A DNA stretch of 64,000 bases from Nonomuraea jabiensis. Its GTDB lineage: Bacteria > Actinomycetota > Actinomycetes > Streptosporangiales > Streptosporangiaceae. Location of the stretch: NCBI RefSeq assembly GCF_014204795.1, contig NZ_JACHMB010000001.1:7824501-7888500 (forward strand). The letters run 5' to 3'. Below, one piece after another: positions 16,309 through 24,394 of this stretch (positions are counted from its first letter, which is position 1; each line of letters starts with the position of its first letter). The notes beneath the pieces are model-generated. The model searched no databases. It saw only the letters and a list, made by a program, of their open reading frames with translations, and was not told the DNA's origin. Made by a program: the position numbers and the translations under genes.

Positions 16309-18418
16309 CGGGCGCTTTCGAGCCCCGGCCGCCCCGCCGCGCCGACCGCCCCCGTGGCGCGCCGCCCACCGCGTAGGCCGCGGCCCGCTGCGGCCCGAGC
16401 CGCGATCCCTGGCGGAACGCCGTCGCGAACGCCGACCGGCCCAGCGCCGCGCGGGCCTGCCGCGTGCAACGCTCGTGCCAGGTCGCGTGGTAGGTCATCC
16501 ACTCCGGCGAGGCCCCCACCGCCTGCCACATCGCGTGCGCCGCCCCCAGCAGCGCGGCGGCCCGCTCGTGCTCGTCCCGCGCGCCCGCGAGCCAGGCCAG
16601 CACCTCCAGGCACTGGGTCAGGCACCACCGGTCGTTGATCCCCCCGGTGAACTCGGTGGCCGCCGTCAGCAGCGCCTCCGCGCGCCGGCGCTCGCCCAGA
16701 TTCCAGTGTGCGACACCGAGCGCGAGCTGCGCGTAGGCGCGGAAGACCAGGGCGCGCCGGCTCTCGCACAGGGTCAGGAGCCGCTCGCCGAACTCCGTCG
16801 CCTGGCGGGGATGCTCGGTCGAGCCGTACACGGCCCCGACATAGAGGTCGAACATGATGCCGTCCATGTCGTCCAGGGCCTCGTGGAGGGTGAGGGACTC
16901 CCGGATCAGCGCCAGGCCGCGCTGGGCGTCGCCGGCGAAGAACGCCGCCACGCCCGAGCTGCGGACGCCGTTCGCCACGAGCCTGTCTTCGCCGTGCCCG
17001 CGGGCGAAGGCGAGGAACTCCTCCAGCGCCCGCATGGCCGCCGCACTCTGGCCCTGGCGCAGGGCGAGCAGGCTGTCGGCCCAGAGCCCCTCCGCGCGGC
17101 ACCGGCCGGCCTGCGGCACCTGTTCCAGTCCGCGTCCCAGCCAGTAGCGGCCCTCCGCGAACGACCCGCCCAGGAGCCAGAAGCACCACATCGCCGACGC
17201 GGCCTCCAGCTCCGTCGGCGCCAGCGCCGGCTCGCTCAGGCACATCTCCAGGGCGACGCGGATGTTGGGCAGCTCCCGCTGCAGGAGCAGGTAGCGGTCC
17301 AGCTGCTCGGGGACCATCCGGTCGATCCGGTGCTCTTTCACCAGGTCCCGGTAGTGCTCGACGTAACGCCGGCGCAGCCACCGCTCCTCGGGAGGCGGCA
17401 GCTGCTCGCACCCGTACGCGCGCAGGGCCTCCGGCATGCGGTATCTGGACCCGTCCCTGACCAGGACCGACTTGTCCACCAGCCCGGTCAGGTGGTCGAG
17501 CACGTCGAGCCGGTCGATGCCGTCGCCGGAGCACACCGCCTCGGCGGTCTCCAGGTCGGCCCCGGAGGGGAACAGCCCCAGCCGCGCCCACAGCCGCCGC
17601 TCCCCGGCCGAGCAGAGGCGGAAGCTCCACTCCATGGTCGCGCGCATCGTCTGGTGGCGGGGCAGGACGGTGGGCGTCTTCGTGACCAGCACGTCGAACC
17701 GCTCCTCCAGCTCCCGCGCCAGGCGTTCGAGCGGCATGGACCGCAGCCGGACCGCCGCCAGCTCGATCGCCAGCGGGATGCCCTCCAACCGCCGGACCAG
17801 CTCCGCCACGGGCGCCACGTTGCGCGCGTTGAGCCGGAAGCCGGGCACGGCGCCCGCCGCGCGCTCCACGAACAGGCGGACGGAGTCGTGGCGGCCGACC
17901 TCCCGGACCGTGTGGCCGCAACCGGGGCCGGAATCGGGAGTCGACAGCGGAGCGACCGCCAGCACCTGCTCGCCCGAGATCCGCAGCGTCTGCCTGCTGG
18001 TCGCCAGGACCTGCAGCCGGGGCGCGGAACGCAGCAGCCGATCCACGAACCGGGCGCAGACCGCGCTCAGATGCTCGCAGTTGTCCAGGACCAGCAGCAT
18101 CCGCTTGGTGGACAGGTAGTCCACCAGCACGCCCATGGGATCGCGGCGCACGTCGCGCAGCCCCAGCGCCGTGGCGACCTCCGACTCCAGCAGGTCGCCC
18201 GTCTCCAGGGTGGCCAGCTCGACCACCTCGACCCCGTCCTGGTACATGTCCCGCAGCAGCTCCGCGGTCCTGAGCGCCAGCCGGGTCTTGCCGACGCCGC
18301 CCCCGCCCGTCAAGGTGAGCAGCCGGGACCTGCCCAGCAGCTTGCGCACCGTGGACAGCTCCTGGGCCCGCCCGACGAACGTGGACTGGTCGGTCAGTAC
18401 GCCGGCCCCGGAGCTCAC
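16250..18418 (-). CDS. STAND-type ATPase regulator without a helix-turn-helix
   Basis: This 722-residue protein has FVGRAQEL, Walker A GGGGVGKTRLA, Walker B LLVLDNCEHL and the sensor TSRQTL near the N terminus, then a winged-helix/TPR-like helical region to the C terminus. It resembles the AfsR/LAL ATPases, but no LuxR or SARP DNA-binding domain is present. It is coupled to the LuxR-type neighbour by a GTGA overlap, so the two may form a complex in which only the partner binds DNA. The Arg-rich C-terminal tail runs antisense into lysR. Confidence 0.8.
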   Translation of the reverse strand: MSSGAGVLTDQSTFVGRAQELSTVRKLLGRSRLLTLTGGGGVGKTRLALRTAELLRDMYQDGVEVVELATLETGDLLESEVATALGLRDVRRDPMGVLVDYLSTKRMLLVLDNCEHLSAVCARFVDRLLRSAPRLQVLATSRQTLRISGEQVLAVAPLSTPDSGPGCGHTVREVGRHDSVRLFVERAAGAVPGFRLNARNVAPVAELVRRLEGIPLAIELAAVRLRSMPLERLARELEERFDVLVTKTPTVLPRHQTMRATMEWSFRLCSAGERRLWARLGLFPSGADLETAEAVCSGDGIDRLDVLDHLTGLVDKSVLVRDGSRYRMPEALRAYGCEQLPPPEERWLRRRYVEHYRDLVKEHRIDRMVPEQLDRYLLLQRELPNIRVALEMCLSEPALAPTELEAASAMWCFWLLGGSFAEGRYWLGRGLEQVPQAGRCRAEGLWADSLLALRQGQSAAAMRALEEFLAFARGHGEDRLVANGVRSSGVAAFFAGDAQRGLALIRESLTLHEALDDMDGIMFDLYVGAVYGSTEHPRQATEFGERLLTLCESRRALVFRAYAQLALGVAHWNLGERRRAEALLTAATEFTGGINDRWCLTQCLEVLAWLAGARDEHERAAALLGAAHAMWQAVGASPEWMTYHATWHERCTRQARAALGRSAFATAFRQGSRLGPQRAAAYAVGGAPRGRSARRGGRGSKAPVTTAAGDRRRPRSGASPAG

Positions 18419-20886
18419 GGGGCGCCCCCGGGAAGCAGCCCCTGCTCGCTGACCCAGGCCGCGATCTGGGCGCGCGAGTTGAACCCGAGCTTGGTCAGGA
18501 TGTGCTCGACGTGCCCCTCGGCCGTGCGCTGGGCGATCACCAGCGCGGAGGCGATGGCCTTGTTGGTCATGCCCTGGGCGACGAGCCGGGCGATCTCCAT
18601 CTCCCTCCGGGTGAGCGGCGAGGCCTGGGCCGCCGCCGCGGGCTTGGCCGGTTTCGGGCTCTCGCACATCGCGTACGCGAGCGCGTCGGCCGGGGTGAGC
18701 TCGGTGCCCCTGCGGAAGGCGGCCTCGAACTTCTCCTCGCCGAGACGCTCGCGCGCCAGCGCCTCCGAGGCGTCGTGGTGGCCGGCCAGATAGCCGAACG
18801 GGGGAGCGCAGAACGACCGCCAGCGCTCCTGCGAGGCCCCGAACAGCACGGCGGCGCGCTCGGGCGTGCCGTCGGCGGCCATCCACGCCAGCGCCTCGAT
18901 GCACAGGGCGGTGCCCAGGCGGTCGTCGAAGGGCTGCTTGAGCCGGATGGCCTCGCGCTCCATCTCGACCGCCCCGGCCACGTCGCCCTCCCGCCACACC
19001 TCGACCCCGTACATCCACAGCGTGTACGACCTGAACCAGTGGTCCTCGCGGGCCTCGCAGGCCTCCAGGCCCTCCTTGAAGCGCGCGACGGCCTCCTCCG
19101 GATGGCCGAGGAGCGAGTGGGCGGTGGCCAGGTACAGCAGCGTGTTCACCACCCCCATCGGGGCGTCCGTCTCGCGGTAGCCCGCCACCGCCTCCTCCAG
19201 CAGGGCCGCCGCGCCGGTGATGTCGCGCTGGAGCAGGGCCGCCAGGCCGCAGACGTAGGAGATCTCGGCGACGATCGCCGCGTCGTCGAGCTGCTTCGCC
19301 AGCTCGCGGGCCTCCTCGAGCATGTCGGCCGCCAGCGCGAAGTCGCTCTGCAGCACCGCCAGCCGCGCGTTGACGCACAGCGCGTTGGCACGGACGGTCG
19401 CCGCCGCGTCCTCCTCCGCGTCCCCCACCGCGTCCCCCACCGGGGGGCCCACCGCAGGGGCCACCGCCGAGTCCGCAGCCGATTCCGCCGCCGGGCCCGC
19501 CGGAGGACCCTCCACCGGGCCCGCTGGAGGACGCGCCGCCGGGCCGGTCGCCGGGCCTGCCGCGAGCAGGCGGTCGAGCCAGTCGCGCGGCTCCCGCAGC
19601 GACCCGGTCGCGATCCAGTAGAACCGCAGCGCCGTGGCGATGGCCAGGCCGCGCACCGCCTCGCCCGGCGTCGTGAGGCAGTAGTCGAGGGCGCTGCGGA
19701 TGTTGCCGTGCTCGGCGCGCAGGCGATTGAACCAGGCCACCTGGTCGGGGCCGAACCACTCCCGCTGCCCGCGGCTCGCGAGGTCCGCGAACCAGTCGCG
19801 GTGCCGGGCCCGCAGCGCCGCCTCGTCGCCCGACTCGCGCAGCCGGTCGCGGCCGTACTGGCGGATCGTCTCCAGCAGCCGGTAGCGCACCGTGGTCTGG
19901 TCGCCCTCGCGGGCCAGCACCGACTTGCCCACCAGGCCGACCACCAGATCGACGACCTCGTCGGGCTCGATGCCGTCGCCGGCGCACACGTGCTCGGCCG
20001 CCTCCAGGTCCAGACCGCCGGAGAACACCGACAGCCGGGCCCAGAGCAGCCGCTCCTGCTCGGTGCACAGGGCGTAGCTCCAGTCGATGAGCGCCCGCAG
20101 CGTCTGCTGGCGGGGCATCGCGGTGCGCGCCCCCATCGTGAGCAGCCGGAACCGGTCGTCCAGCCGGGCCAGCAGCTGCTCCACGGACAGCGCCCGCAGC
20201 CGGACGGCCGCCAGCTCGATCGCCAGCGGGATGCCGTCCAGCCGCCGCACGATCCGCGCCACGCTGTCCTGGTTGTCGTCGGTGACCTCGAACCCCGGCA
20301 GCACGGACTGGGACCGGTCGGCGAACAGCCGGATCGCGTCGAACTGCTTCAGCGAATCCGTGGACGAGCGCGCGACGTCGAAATCCGGCAAGGGCAGCGG
20401 CGGAACGGGCATCACCTGCTCGCCCACGACGCCGAGCGTCTGCCGGCTGGTGGCCAGGATCCGCAGATCGGGTGCGGCGCGCATGAGCGTCTCGGCCACC
20501 GCGGCGCATTCGTCCAGCAGGTGCTCGCAGTTGTCCAGAATGAGGAGCATTCTCTTGTCACGCAGATGCTCCGTGAGCACCTCGATGGGGGGCCGCAGCG
20601 AACGGTCCTGGATTTCCAGGCATTCCATCACCGCCTGCACCAGCAATTCGGGGCTCTCCAGCGCCGCGAGCTCGACCAGCCACACGCCGTCGGCGAAGCT
20701 GCGCCGCAGGTCGAACCCGACCCGCTGGGCCAGCCGGGTCTTACCGACCCCGCCGACGCCGATCAGGGTCACCAGCCTGGCATCGGACAGCAGCCGCTTG
20801 ACCTCGGCGATCTCGTGCCGCCTGCCGATGAAGCTGTTGAGCTCAGCGGGCAGGTGGCAGGAAACGATCGGTGCGGTCATGGTCAT
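18415..20886 (-). CDS. LAL-like LuxR-family regulator with STAND ATPase domain
   Basis: This 823-residue protein has FIGRRHEI, Walker A GVGGVGKTRLA and Walker B LLILDNCEHLL in the first 120 residues, a central helical/TPR region, and a C-terminal LuxR helix-turn-helix (LTRREMEIARLVAQGMTNKA, last 60 residues). An Ala/Gly/Pro-rich low-complexity insert of about 50 residues (PAGPVEGPPAGPAAES) interrupts the helical part. Such regulators switch on ATP binding, often controlling secondary metabolism or sugar use. The ATG at 20886 has GGAG 6 bases upstream. It is transcribed with the downstream HTH-less homologue. Confidence 0.9.
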   Translation of the reverse strand: MTMTAPIVSCHLPAELNSFIGRRHEIAEVKRLLSDARLVTLIGVGGVGKTRLAQRVGFDLRRSFADGVWLVELAALESPELLVQAVMECLEIQDRSLRPPIEVLTEHLRDKRMLLILDNCEHLLDECAAVAETLMRAAPDLRILATSRQTLGVVGEQVMPVPPLPLPDFDVARSSTDSLKQFDAIRLFADRSQSVLPGFEVTDDNQDSVARIVRRLDGIPLAIELAAVRLRALSVEQLLARLDDRFRLLTMGARTAMPRQQTLRALIDWSYALCTEQERLLWARLSVFSGGLDLEAAEHVCAGDGIEPDEVVDLVVGLVGKSVLAREGDQTTVRYRLLETIRQYGRDRLRESGDEAALRARHRDWFADLASRGQREWFGPDQVAWFNRLRAEHGNIRSALDYCLTTPGEAVRGLAIATALRFYWIATGSLREPRDWLDRLLAAGPATGPAARPPAGPVEGPPAGPAAESAADSAVAPAVGPPVGDAVGDAEEDAAATVRANALCVNARLAVLQSDFALAADMLEEARELAKQLDDAAIVAEISYVCGLAALLQRDITGAAALLEEAVAGYRETDAPMGVVNTLLYLATAHSLLGHPEEAVARFKEGLEACEAREDHWFRSYTLWMYGVEVWREGDVAGAVEMEREAIRLKQPFDDRLGTALCIEALAWMAADGTPERAAVLFGASQERWRSFCAPPFGYLAGHHDASEALARERLGEEKFEAAFRRGTELTPADALAYAMCESPKPAKPAAAAQASPLTRREMEIARLVAQGMTNKAIASALVIAQRTAEGHVEHILTKLGFNSRAQIAAWVSEQGLLPGGAP
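19420..19562. repeat. GC-rich minisatellite-like repeat inside the LuxR-family gene
   Basis: Imperfect reiterations of GGGCCCGCCGGAGGAC-like and CCACCGCGTCC-like words encode the Ala/Gly/Pro-rich insert of the LuxR-family protein. The repeats keep the frame open and look like replication-slippage expansion in a linker. Confidence 0.55.
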
Positions 20887-21174
20887 GAATGCTCCAACGG
20901 CTCCGGCGCTCGGACCACCCCGCCGCCGGTGCCCGAGCTTGCACTCCCAGATTATTCGGTGAAGGTACCCCTCGCACTTTGTCGTTTCCGTACGGGTGAC
21001 GTCGGCCAAGCAAATCCCTAATTTCCGGAAAAATTGGGAAAAGTGGGTGGCTGAAAGGCGGCGCACTTTGCCGATGCGAGGACATAGCTTTGCCCGGCGG
21101 GATTTTGTCTTTAGACATTTCGGGCATGGGATGCAGACGACCCGGAGTTTCCACTCGCCGGGAAGGAGACGATC
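20887..21174. other. Intergenic region between the LuxR-family and DUF7144 genes
   Basis: This is 288 bases without a credible gene. It is less GC-rich than its surroundings, with A/T runs around 21015-21045 including the palindrome TTTCCGGAAA. It probably holds two divergent promoters, but I cannot place their elements with confidence. Confidence 0.4.
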
Positions 21175-21594
21175 ATGGCGACGTCAACGTCACCGTTCGC
21201 ATTCCACCGTGGTGGCTATTCGGGCTGGCTCGGATTCGCCGGCACCCTCTCGATGGTGCTGGGCGTCTTCAACATCATCGAGGGCGTCATCGCCCTGTTC
21301 AAGACGTACTTCTTCGTCACGCCCGGCGGCCGCCTCCTGGTGTGGAACTACACCGCCTGGGGCGTGATCTGGCTGGCGATCGGCGTCCTGATGTTCCTGG
21401 TGGGGCTCGGCGTGCTGGCCGGGCAGACCTGGGCCCGCTGGACCGGGGTCGTCCTGGCCGGGCTGGCCATGATCGGCCACTTCGCCTTCATGGTGGCCTT
21501 CCCCATCTGGTCGGTGATCGCGATCGCGCTCTGCGCCCTGGTCATGTACGGCCTCATCGCGCCGCCCAAGGGGGCCACCGGCGTTCCCGGGTGA
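21175..21594 (+). CDS. DUF7144-type four-helix membrane protein
   Basis: This 139-residue protein has four hydrophobic helices and the family landmarks SGWLGFAGTLSMVLGVFNII, WNYTAWGVIWLAIG and AGQTWARWTGVVLAGLAMIG. The role of the family is unknown; members are common in actinomycetes near stress genes. The ATG at 21175 follows GAAGGAG at good spacing. Only short intergenic sequence separates it from the next small membrane protein gene. Confidence 0.85.
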   Translation: MATSTSPFAFHRGGYSGWLGFAGTLSMVLGVFNIIEGVIALFKTYFFVTPGGRLLVWNYTAWGVIWLAIGVLMFLVGLGVLAGQTWARWTGVVLAGLAMIGHFAFMVAFPIWSVIAIALCALVMYGLIAPPKGATGVPG

Positions 21595-21706
21595 GGGAGG
21601 GCGGTCACCCGAAGGATGTACGCCGATCTCCTCAGCGGGCAGGAAGCCTCGCGGCCCGGGCCGTCGCTAGCGTTGCGGGAAACGGCCCTGATCGGAAGAG
21701 GTCCCC

Positions 21707-21898
21707 ATGGCTCCTGCCCGCAAGACGTTCCTCACCGGACTGGCGGTCTTCGTCATCGGGCTCGCGCTGTGGCTGTTCGGGCTCGACGTCGAGATCGTGG
21801 TGTTCACCCCCTCGAAGATCGGCGTGGTCATGATGGTGCTCGGGGCGATCGAGGCCGCGTACGGGCTCTACCGGATGGCCCGGGACGAGCGCGCCTGA
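21707..21898 (+). CDS. Small two-helix membrane protein (DUF5708-like)
   Basis: This 63-residue protein has two hydrophobic helices (FLTGLAVFVIGLALWLFGL and KIGVVMMVLGAIEAAYGLY). The LWLFGLDVEI..FTPSKIGVVMM pattern resembles small actinobacterial proteins annotated as DUF5708; I recognise this only loosely. A purine-rich GAAGAGG lies before the ATG. No function is known. Confidence 0.65.
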   Translation: MAPARKTFLTGLAVFVIGLALWLFGLDVEIVVFTPSKIGVVMMVLGAIEAAYGLYRMARDERA

Positions 21899-21905
21899 CG
21901 GCGGG

Positions 21906-21977
21906 TCACCGCCAGCCGGCCTCGGTGGCGATCCGGACCGCGTCGAGCCGGTTGCGGGCGTCGACCTTGCTGACGAT
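21906..21977 (-). pseudogene. C-terminal remnant of a LuxR-type response regulator
   Basis: The minus-strand frame ending at 21906 closes with VSKVDARNRLDAVRIATEAG, the last helix of NarL/DesR-type response regulators (compare ...KLGARNRIEAVRIA...GW). Nothing upstream in that frame resembles a helix-turn-helix or receiver domain. It is a 3' fragment fused head to head with a kinase fragment. Confidence 0.7.
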
Positions 21978-21996
21978 CGCCCGGCCGCGATGGTAG

Positions 21997-22620
21997 CCGC
22001 GACGGATCACCGCCAAGGCCGACCCGGCCGCCCGCGATCCCGCCCGCGCCGAGGCAGGAGCCGGCCGCCCGCGATCCCGCCCGCGCCGAGGCAGGAGCCG
22101 GCCGCCCGCGATCCCGCCGGCGCCGAGGCAGGAGCTGGCCGCCCGCGATCCCGCCGGCGCCGGGGTCGAGCTGGCCGGCATCGTCACCGTGGCCCGCACC
22201 GCGCTCGCCGACCTGCGCGCCATCCCCGGGGACGGCGAACCCGGCCTCAGCCTGCGCGCCGAGCTGGCCTCGGCCCGCGAGGTCCTGGAGGCCACCGGCG
22301 CGACCGTGGAGATCGACCCCGCGCACGCGCCCCTGCCCGACGGCCTCGACGCGCTGCTCGCCGTCGTGGTCCGCGAGGCGGCCACCAACGTGCTGCGGCA
22401 CAGCGAGGCCCGCCACGTGAGCATCGCCCTGGCCACCCGCGACGACCTCGTACGGCTGCGCGTCGACAACGACGGCGTCACCGGCCGCCCCGCCGAGCCC
22501 GGCCAGGGCGTCGCCAACCTCACCGCCCGCCTGGCCGCCCGGGGCGGCCGCCTCACGACCGCCGCAGGGGACCACCGCTTCCGGCTCGACGCGACCCTGC
22601 CCGCGCGACCCTGCCCGCGC
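21997..22620 (+). pseudogene. C-terminal remnant of a DesK-type sensor histidine kinase
   Basis: After an in-frame TAG (21994-21996) the frame reads RRITAKADPAARDPARAEAG, which matches the segment just after the phospho-His box. The 37-bp tandem repeats follow, then ELAGIVTVARTALADLRAIP, VVREAATNVLRHSEARHVSI (N box), RVDNDG and GQGVANLTARLAARGG (G box). The transmembrane half and the His box are missing. The frame runs on without a stop into the next gene, so a short hybrid could be made, but it cannot be a working kinase. Confidence 0.75.
22026..22172 (+). repeat. Four tandem copies of a 37-bp unit
   Basis: A unit beginning GGCCGCCCGCGATCCCGCC starts at 22026, 22063, 22100 and 22137; the first two copies are identical and the later ones carry a few changes. 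Since 37 is not a multiple of 3, each copy is read in a new frame, yet three extra copies add 111 bp and restore the kinase frame. Confidence 0.85.
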
Positions 22621-22634
22621 GACGCTGTCCCGCT

Positions 22635-22661
22635 TGTCACATTTGCGGGGGCCAGTCCGTC
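22635..22661 (+). promoter_or_regulatory. ECF41-type promoter TGTCACA-N16-CGTC
   Basis: TGTCACA (22635-22641) and CGTC (22658-22661) with 16 bases between match the promoter reported for the ECF41 sigma group, 44 bases before the start of the hypothetical gene at 22705. CGTCT and AGACG flank the start region as a small inverted repeat. No ECF41 sigma gene lies in the window. Confidence 0.5.
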
Positions 22662-22704
22662 TTATCTGTGTAGACGCGCCTTACCTGACAGCGAGGTGAG
22701 CCCC

Positions 22705-23130
22705 TTGATCCCCTATACCGATCCCAACGCCTGGCGGATCGCCATGGACGCCAGCGAGGCCACGCTCTCGGCCGGTCTCGGGAGCGGCGACTTCGACGGC
22801 TCCTTCTACCTCAGCCCGGCCGGGTCGCTGGCGGGCTTCACGCTGCGGCTCTGCCTGCCCGGGGCGCCCGAGCTCCTGTGGGAGTCGGTGAGCCTGGAGG
22901 GCGGATCCGAGGTCCGGGGGAGCAGCCGGCTGCTGCTGGACGGGCGGGCGGCCCGCGCCGACGTGTCGGGGTTCTGCGCGCGGGTGCCCGTGGGGCGGGG
23001 CGGGAGCTCGTACCTGAAGATCGTCCTGGCGGCGGCGTTCTCGCCGCTGCGGCTGCGCTGGCCCAGGTGGCGGGTGCGGCCGGTGACGCTGCGCCTGTTC
23101 ACCGAGATCCGCCCCGCCGAGTCCGGGTGA
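22705..23130 (+). CDS. Hypothetical protein
   Basis: This 141-residue protein is not recognised. It reads as a compact soluble beta-rich domain (DGSFYLSPAGSLAGFTLRL, ARADVSGFCARVPVG) with an Arg-rich, hydrophobic C-terminal part. I chose the TTG at 22705 because GAGGTGAG lies 4 bases upstream; the frame also continues from the kinase remnant without a stop, so a longer hybrid is conceivable. An ECF-type promoter precedes it. Confidence 0.55.
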   Translation: MIPYTDPNAWRIAMDASEATLSAGLGSGDFDGSFYLSPAGSLAGFTLRLCLPGAPELLWESVSLEGGSEVRGSSRLLLDGRAARADVSGFCARVPVGRGGSSYLKIVLAAAFSPLRLRWPRWRVRPVTLRLFTEIRPAESG

Positions 23131-23184
23131 CCCGTGACGCTTCGCAAATGTACGAAGCGTCACGGCACATCGGGCGATCCCGGC

Positions 23185-23198
23185 TAGCCTGCCGTCTC
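23185..23198 (+). promoter_or_regulatory. Leaderless-type -10 element TAGCCT
   Basis: TAGCCT at 23185-23190 stands 8 bases before the ATG at 23199, and no ribosome site is present. The preceding gene's TGA is at 23128-23130, followed by repeated ACGAAGCGTCAC / GACGCTTCGC words that form an inverted repeat around 23135-23165 (possible terminator). Confidence 0.4.
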
Positions 23199-23864
23199 AT
23201 GATGTACGGCCCCCAGCAGCAGCCACCGCAGCAGTTCAACGCCCCCTACCCCCCACAGCAGCCGCCCGCCTTCGCACCGCCTCCCGTGGTGATCGACGTC
23301 GGCGGCGACGCCAAGGTGAAGGCGCTGATCGGCGGCTCCGTCGCCGGGGCGATCGGGCTCATGGCGGTCTTCTCGGCGCTCACCGGGCAGACGACGGGCG
23401 GCGCGGGCTCCGCGGTCGCCGTCCTGGTGCTCGGGCTGATCTTCCTGTTCATCGGGCTGCTGCCGATCATCACCTGGCGCAAGCTCAGCCGGCCGCGCAA
23501 GCTCGTCTTCGACGTCTACGGCGTGCGCTGGGACGACCCCCAGGGCCGCCCGTGGGCGGCCCCGTGGGCCGAGCTGTCCGGCGTGGGCATCTCGCGTACG
23601 CAGCAGCGCCGCGTCAAACTGGCCGACTACATCATGCGCAAGACGATGGTCCGCCTCGACCTCTTCCCGGCCGACCCGGGCTTCCGCGCACGCCATCCCG
23701 ACATGGAGCACCTGTGGGAGTTCCACACGGTCAAGAACGGCTACCGGCTCCCGCTGGGCTCGAACCCCAAGTACATCCCGGTCATCGAGCACGCCATGCG
23801 CCAGTACCGCCCGGCCGTCTACCTGGGCATCCGCGACGAGGGCTTCATGGTGGGCCTGGTCTGA
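23199..23864 (+). CDS. Hypothetical membrane protein with Pro/Gln-rich N terminus and PH-like domain
   Basis: This 221-residue protein has a Pro/Gln-rich cytosolic lead (MMYGPQQQPPQQF, to about residue 28), two hydrophobic helices (about 42-62 and 68-90), then a charged domain (RKLVFDVYGVRWDDPQGRPW, WAELSGVGISR) that looks like a bacterial PH-type domain. Similar layouts occur in actinobacterial envelope proteins of unknown role. The start is either of two adjacent ATGs; the first fits the leaderless promoter. Confidence 0.7.
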   Translation: MMYGPQQQPPQQFNAPYPPQQPPAFAPPPVVIDVGGDAKVKALIGGSVAGAIGLMAVFSALTGQTTGGAGSAVAVLVLGLIFLFIGLLPIITWRKLSRPRKLVFDVYGVRWDDPQGRPWAAPWAELSGVGISRTQQRRVKLADYIMRKTMVRLDLFPADPGFRARHPDMEHLWEFHTVKNGYRLPLGSNPKYIPVIEHAMRQYRPAVYLGIRDEGFMVGLV

Positions 23865-23869
23865 GGAGA

Positions 23870-24394
23870 TCAGCCGAAGTCCAGGAAGACGGTCTCCTTG
23901 TCGCCCTGCAGGTGGATGTCGAACCGGTAGACGCCCGCCCGCTCCTCCACGGGCACCAGCGTCCGCCCGCGCTCCGGAGGCAGCGAGCCGAGGAAGGCGT
24001 CCTGGGCGAAGTAGATGCGGGTGTAGAGGTGGTGGAGCAGGCCGCGGGCGAACACGCAGACGCTGATGTACCCGTTGCCGGGCAGGAGCGTGCGCAGGGC
24101 CCAGCCGCCGTCGGCGTCGGTGGCCACCCGGCCGAACCCGGTGAAGTCGACGCCGCGCCGGCCCAGCAGCACGCCGCTGACCTGGTCGCGCCGGAGCGTG
24201 CCCGGCGCGCCCGCGAGGTTGCCGGACGGGTCGGCCTGCCAGAACTCCAGCAGCGCGTCAGGCACCGGCTCGCCCGCGCCGTCGTAGACGTAGCCGTGGA
24301 CGGTGATCCCGCCTTCGGCGAGGTCGCCGCCGCGGGGGATCGGCAGCGCGTAGCCGTAGAACGGGCCCACGGTCTGGGAGGGAGTGGGGTTCAT
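23870..24394 (-). CDS. pcaG: Protocatechuate 3,4-dioxygenase alpha subunit
   Basis: This 174-residue subunit opens PTPSQTVGPFYGYALPIP and has the intradiol fold pattern DALLEFWQADPSGN, TDADGGWALRTLLPG. Together with PcaH it cleaves protocatechuate between its hydroxyls to 3-carboxy-cis,cis-muconate. The alpha subunit lacks the iron ligands, as expected. Its ATG overlaps the pcaH stop (ATGA), giving coupled 1:1 synthesis. It is the last gene of the pca operon. Confidence 0.96.
   Translation of the reverse strand: MNPTPSQTVGPFYGYALPIPRGGDLAEGGITVHGYVYDGAGEPVPDALLEFWQADPSGNLAGAPGTLRRDQVSGVLLGRRGVDFTGFGRVATDADGGWALRTLLPGNGYISVCVFARGLLHHLYTRIYFAQDAFLGSLPPERGRTLVPVEERAGVYRFDIHLQGDKETVFLDFG

Noticed and set aside
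16250..20509. A single 1419-codon minus-strand frame spanning both STAND regulator genes
   Set aside because: Only its 3' half (to 18418) has family sequence. The 5' half is the wrong frame of the LuxR-family gene, which reads cleanly with Walker and HTH motifs.
22026..22172. Tandem repeats considered as a CRISPR array
   Set aside because: Units are contiguous with no spacers, only four copies, and they lie inside kinase-derived coding sequence.
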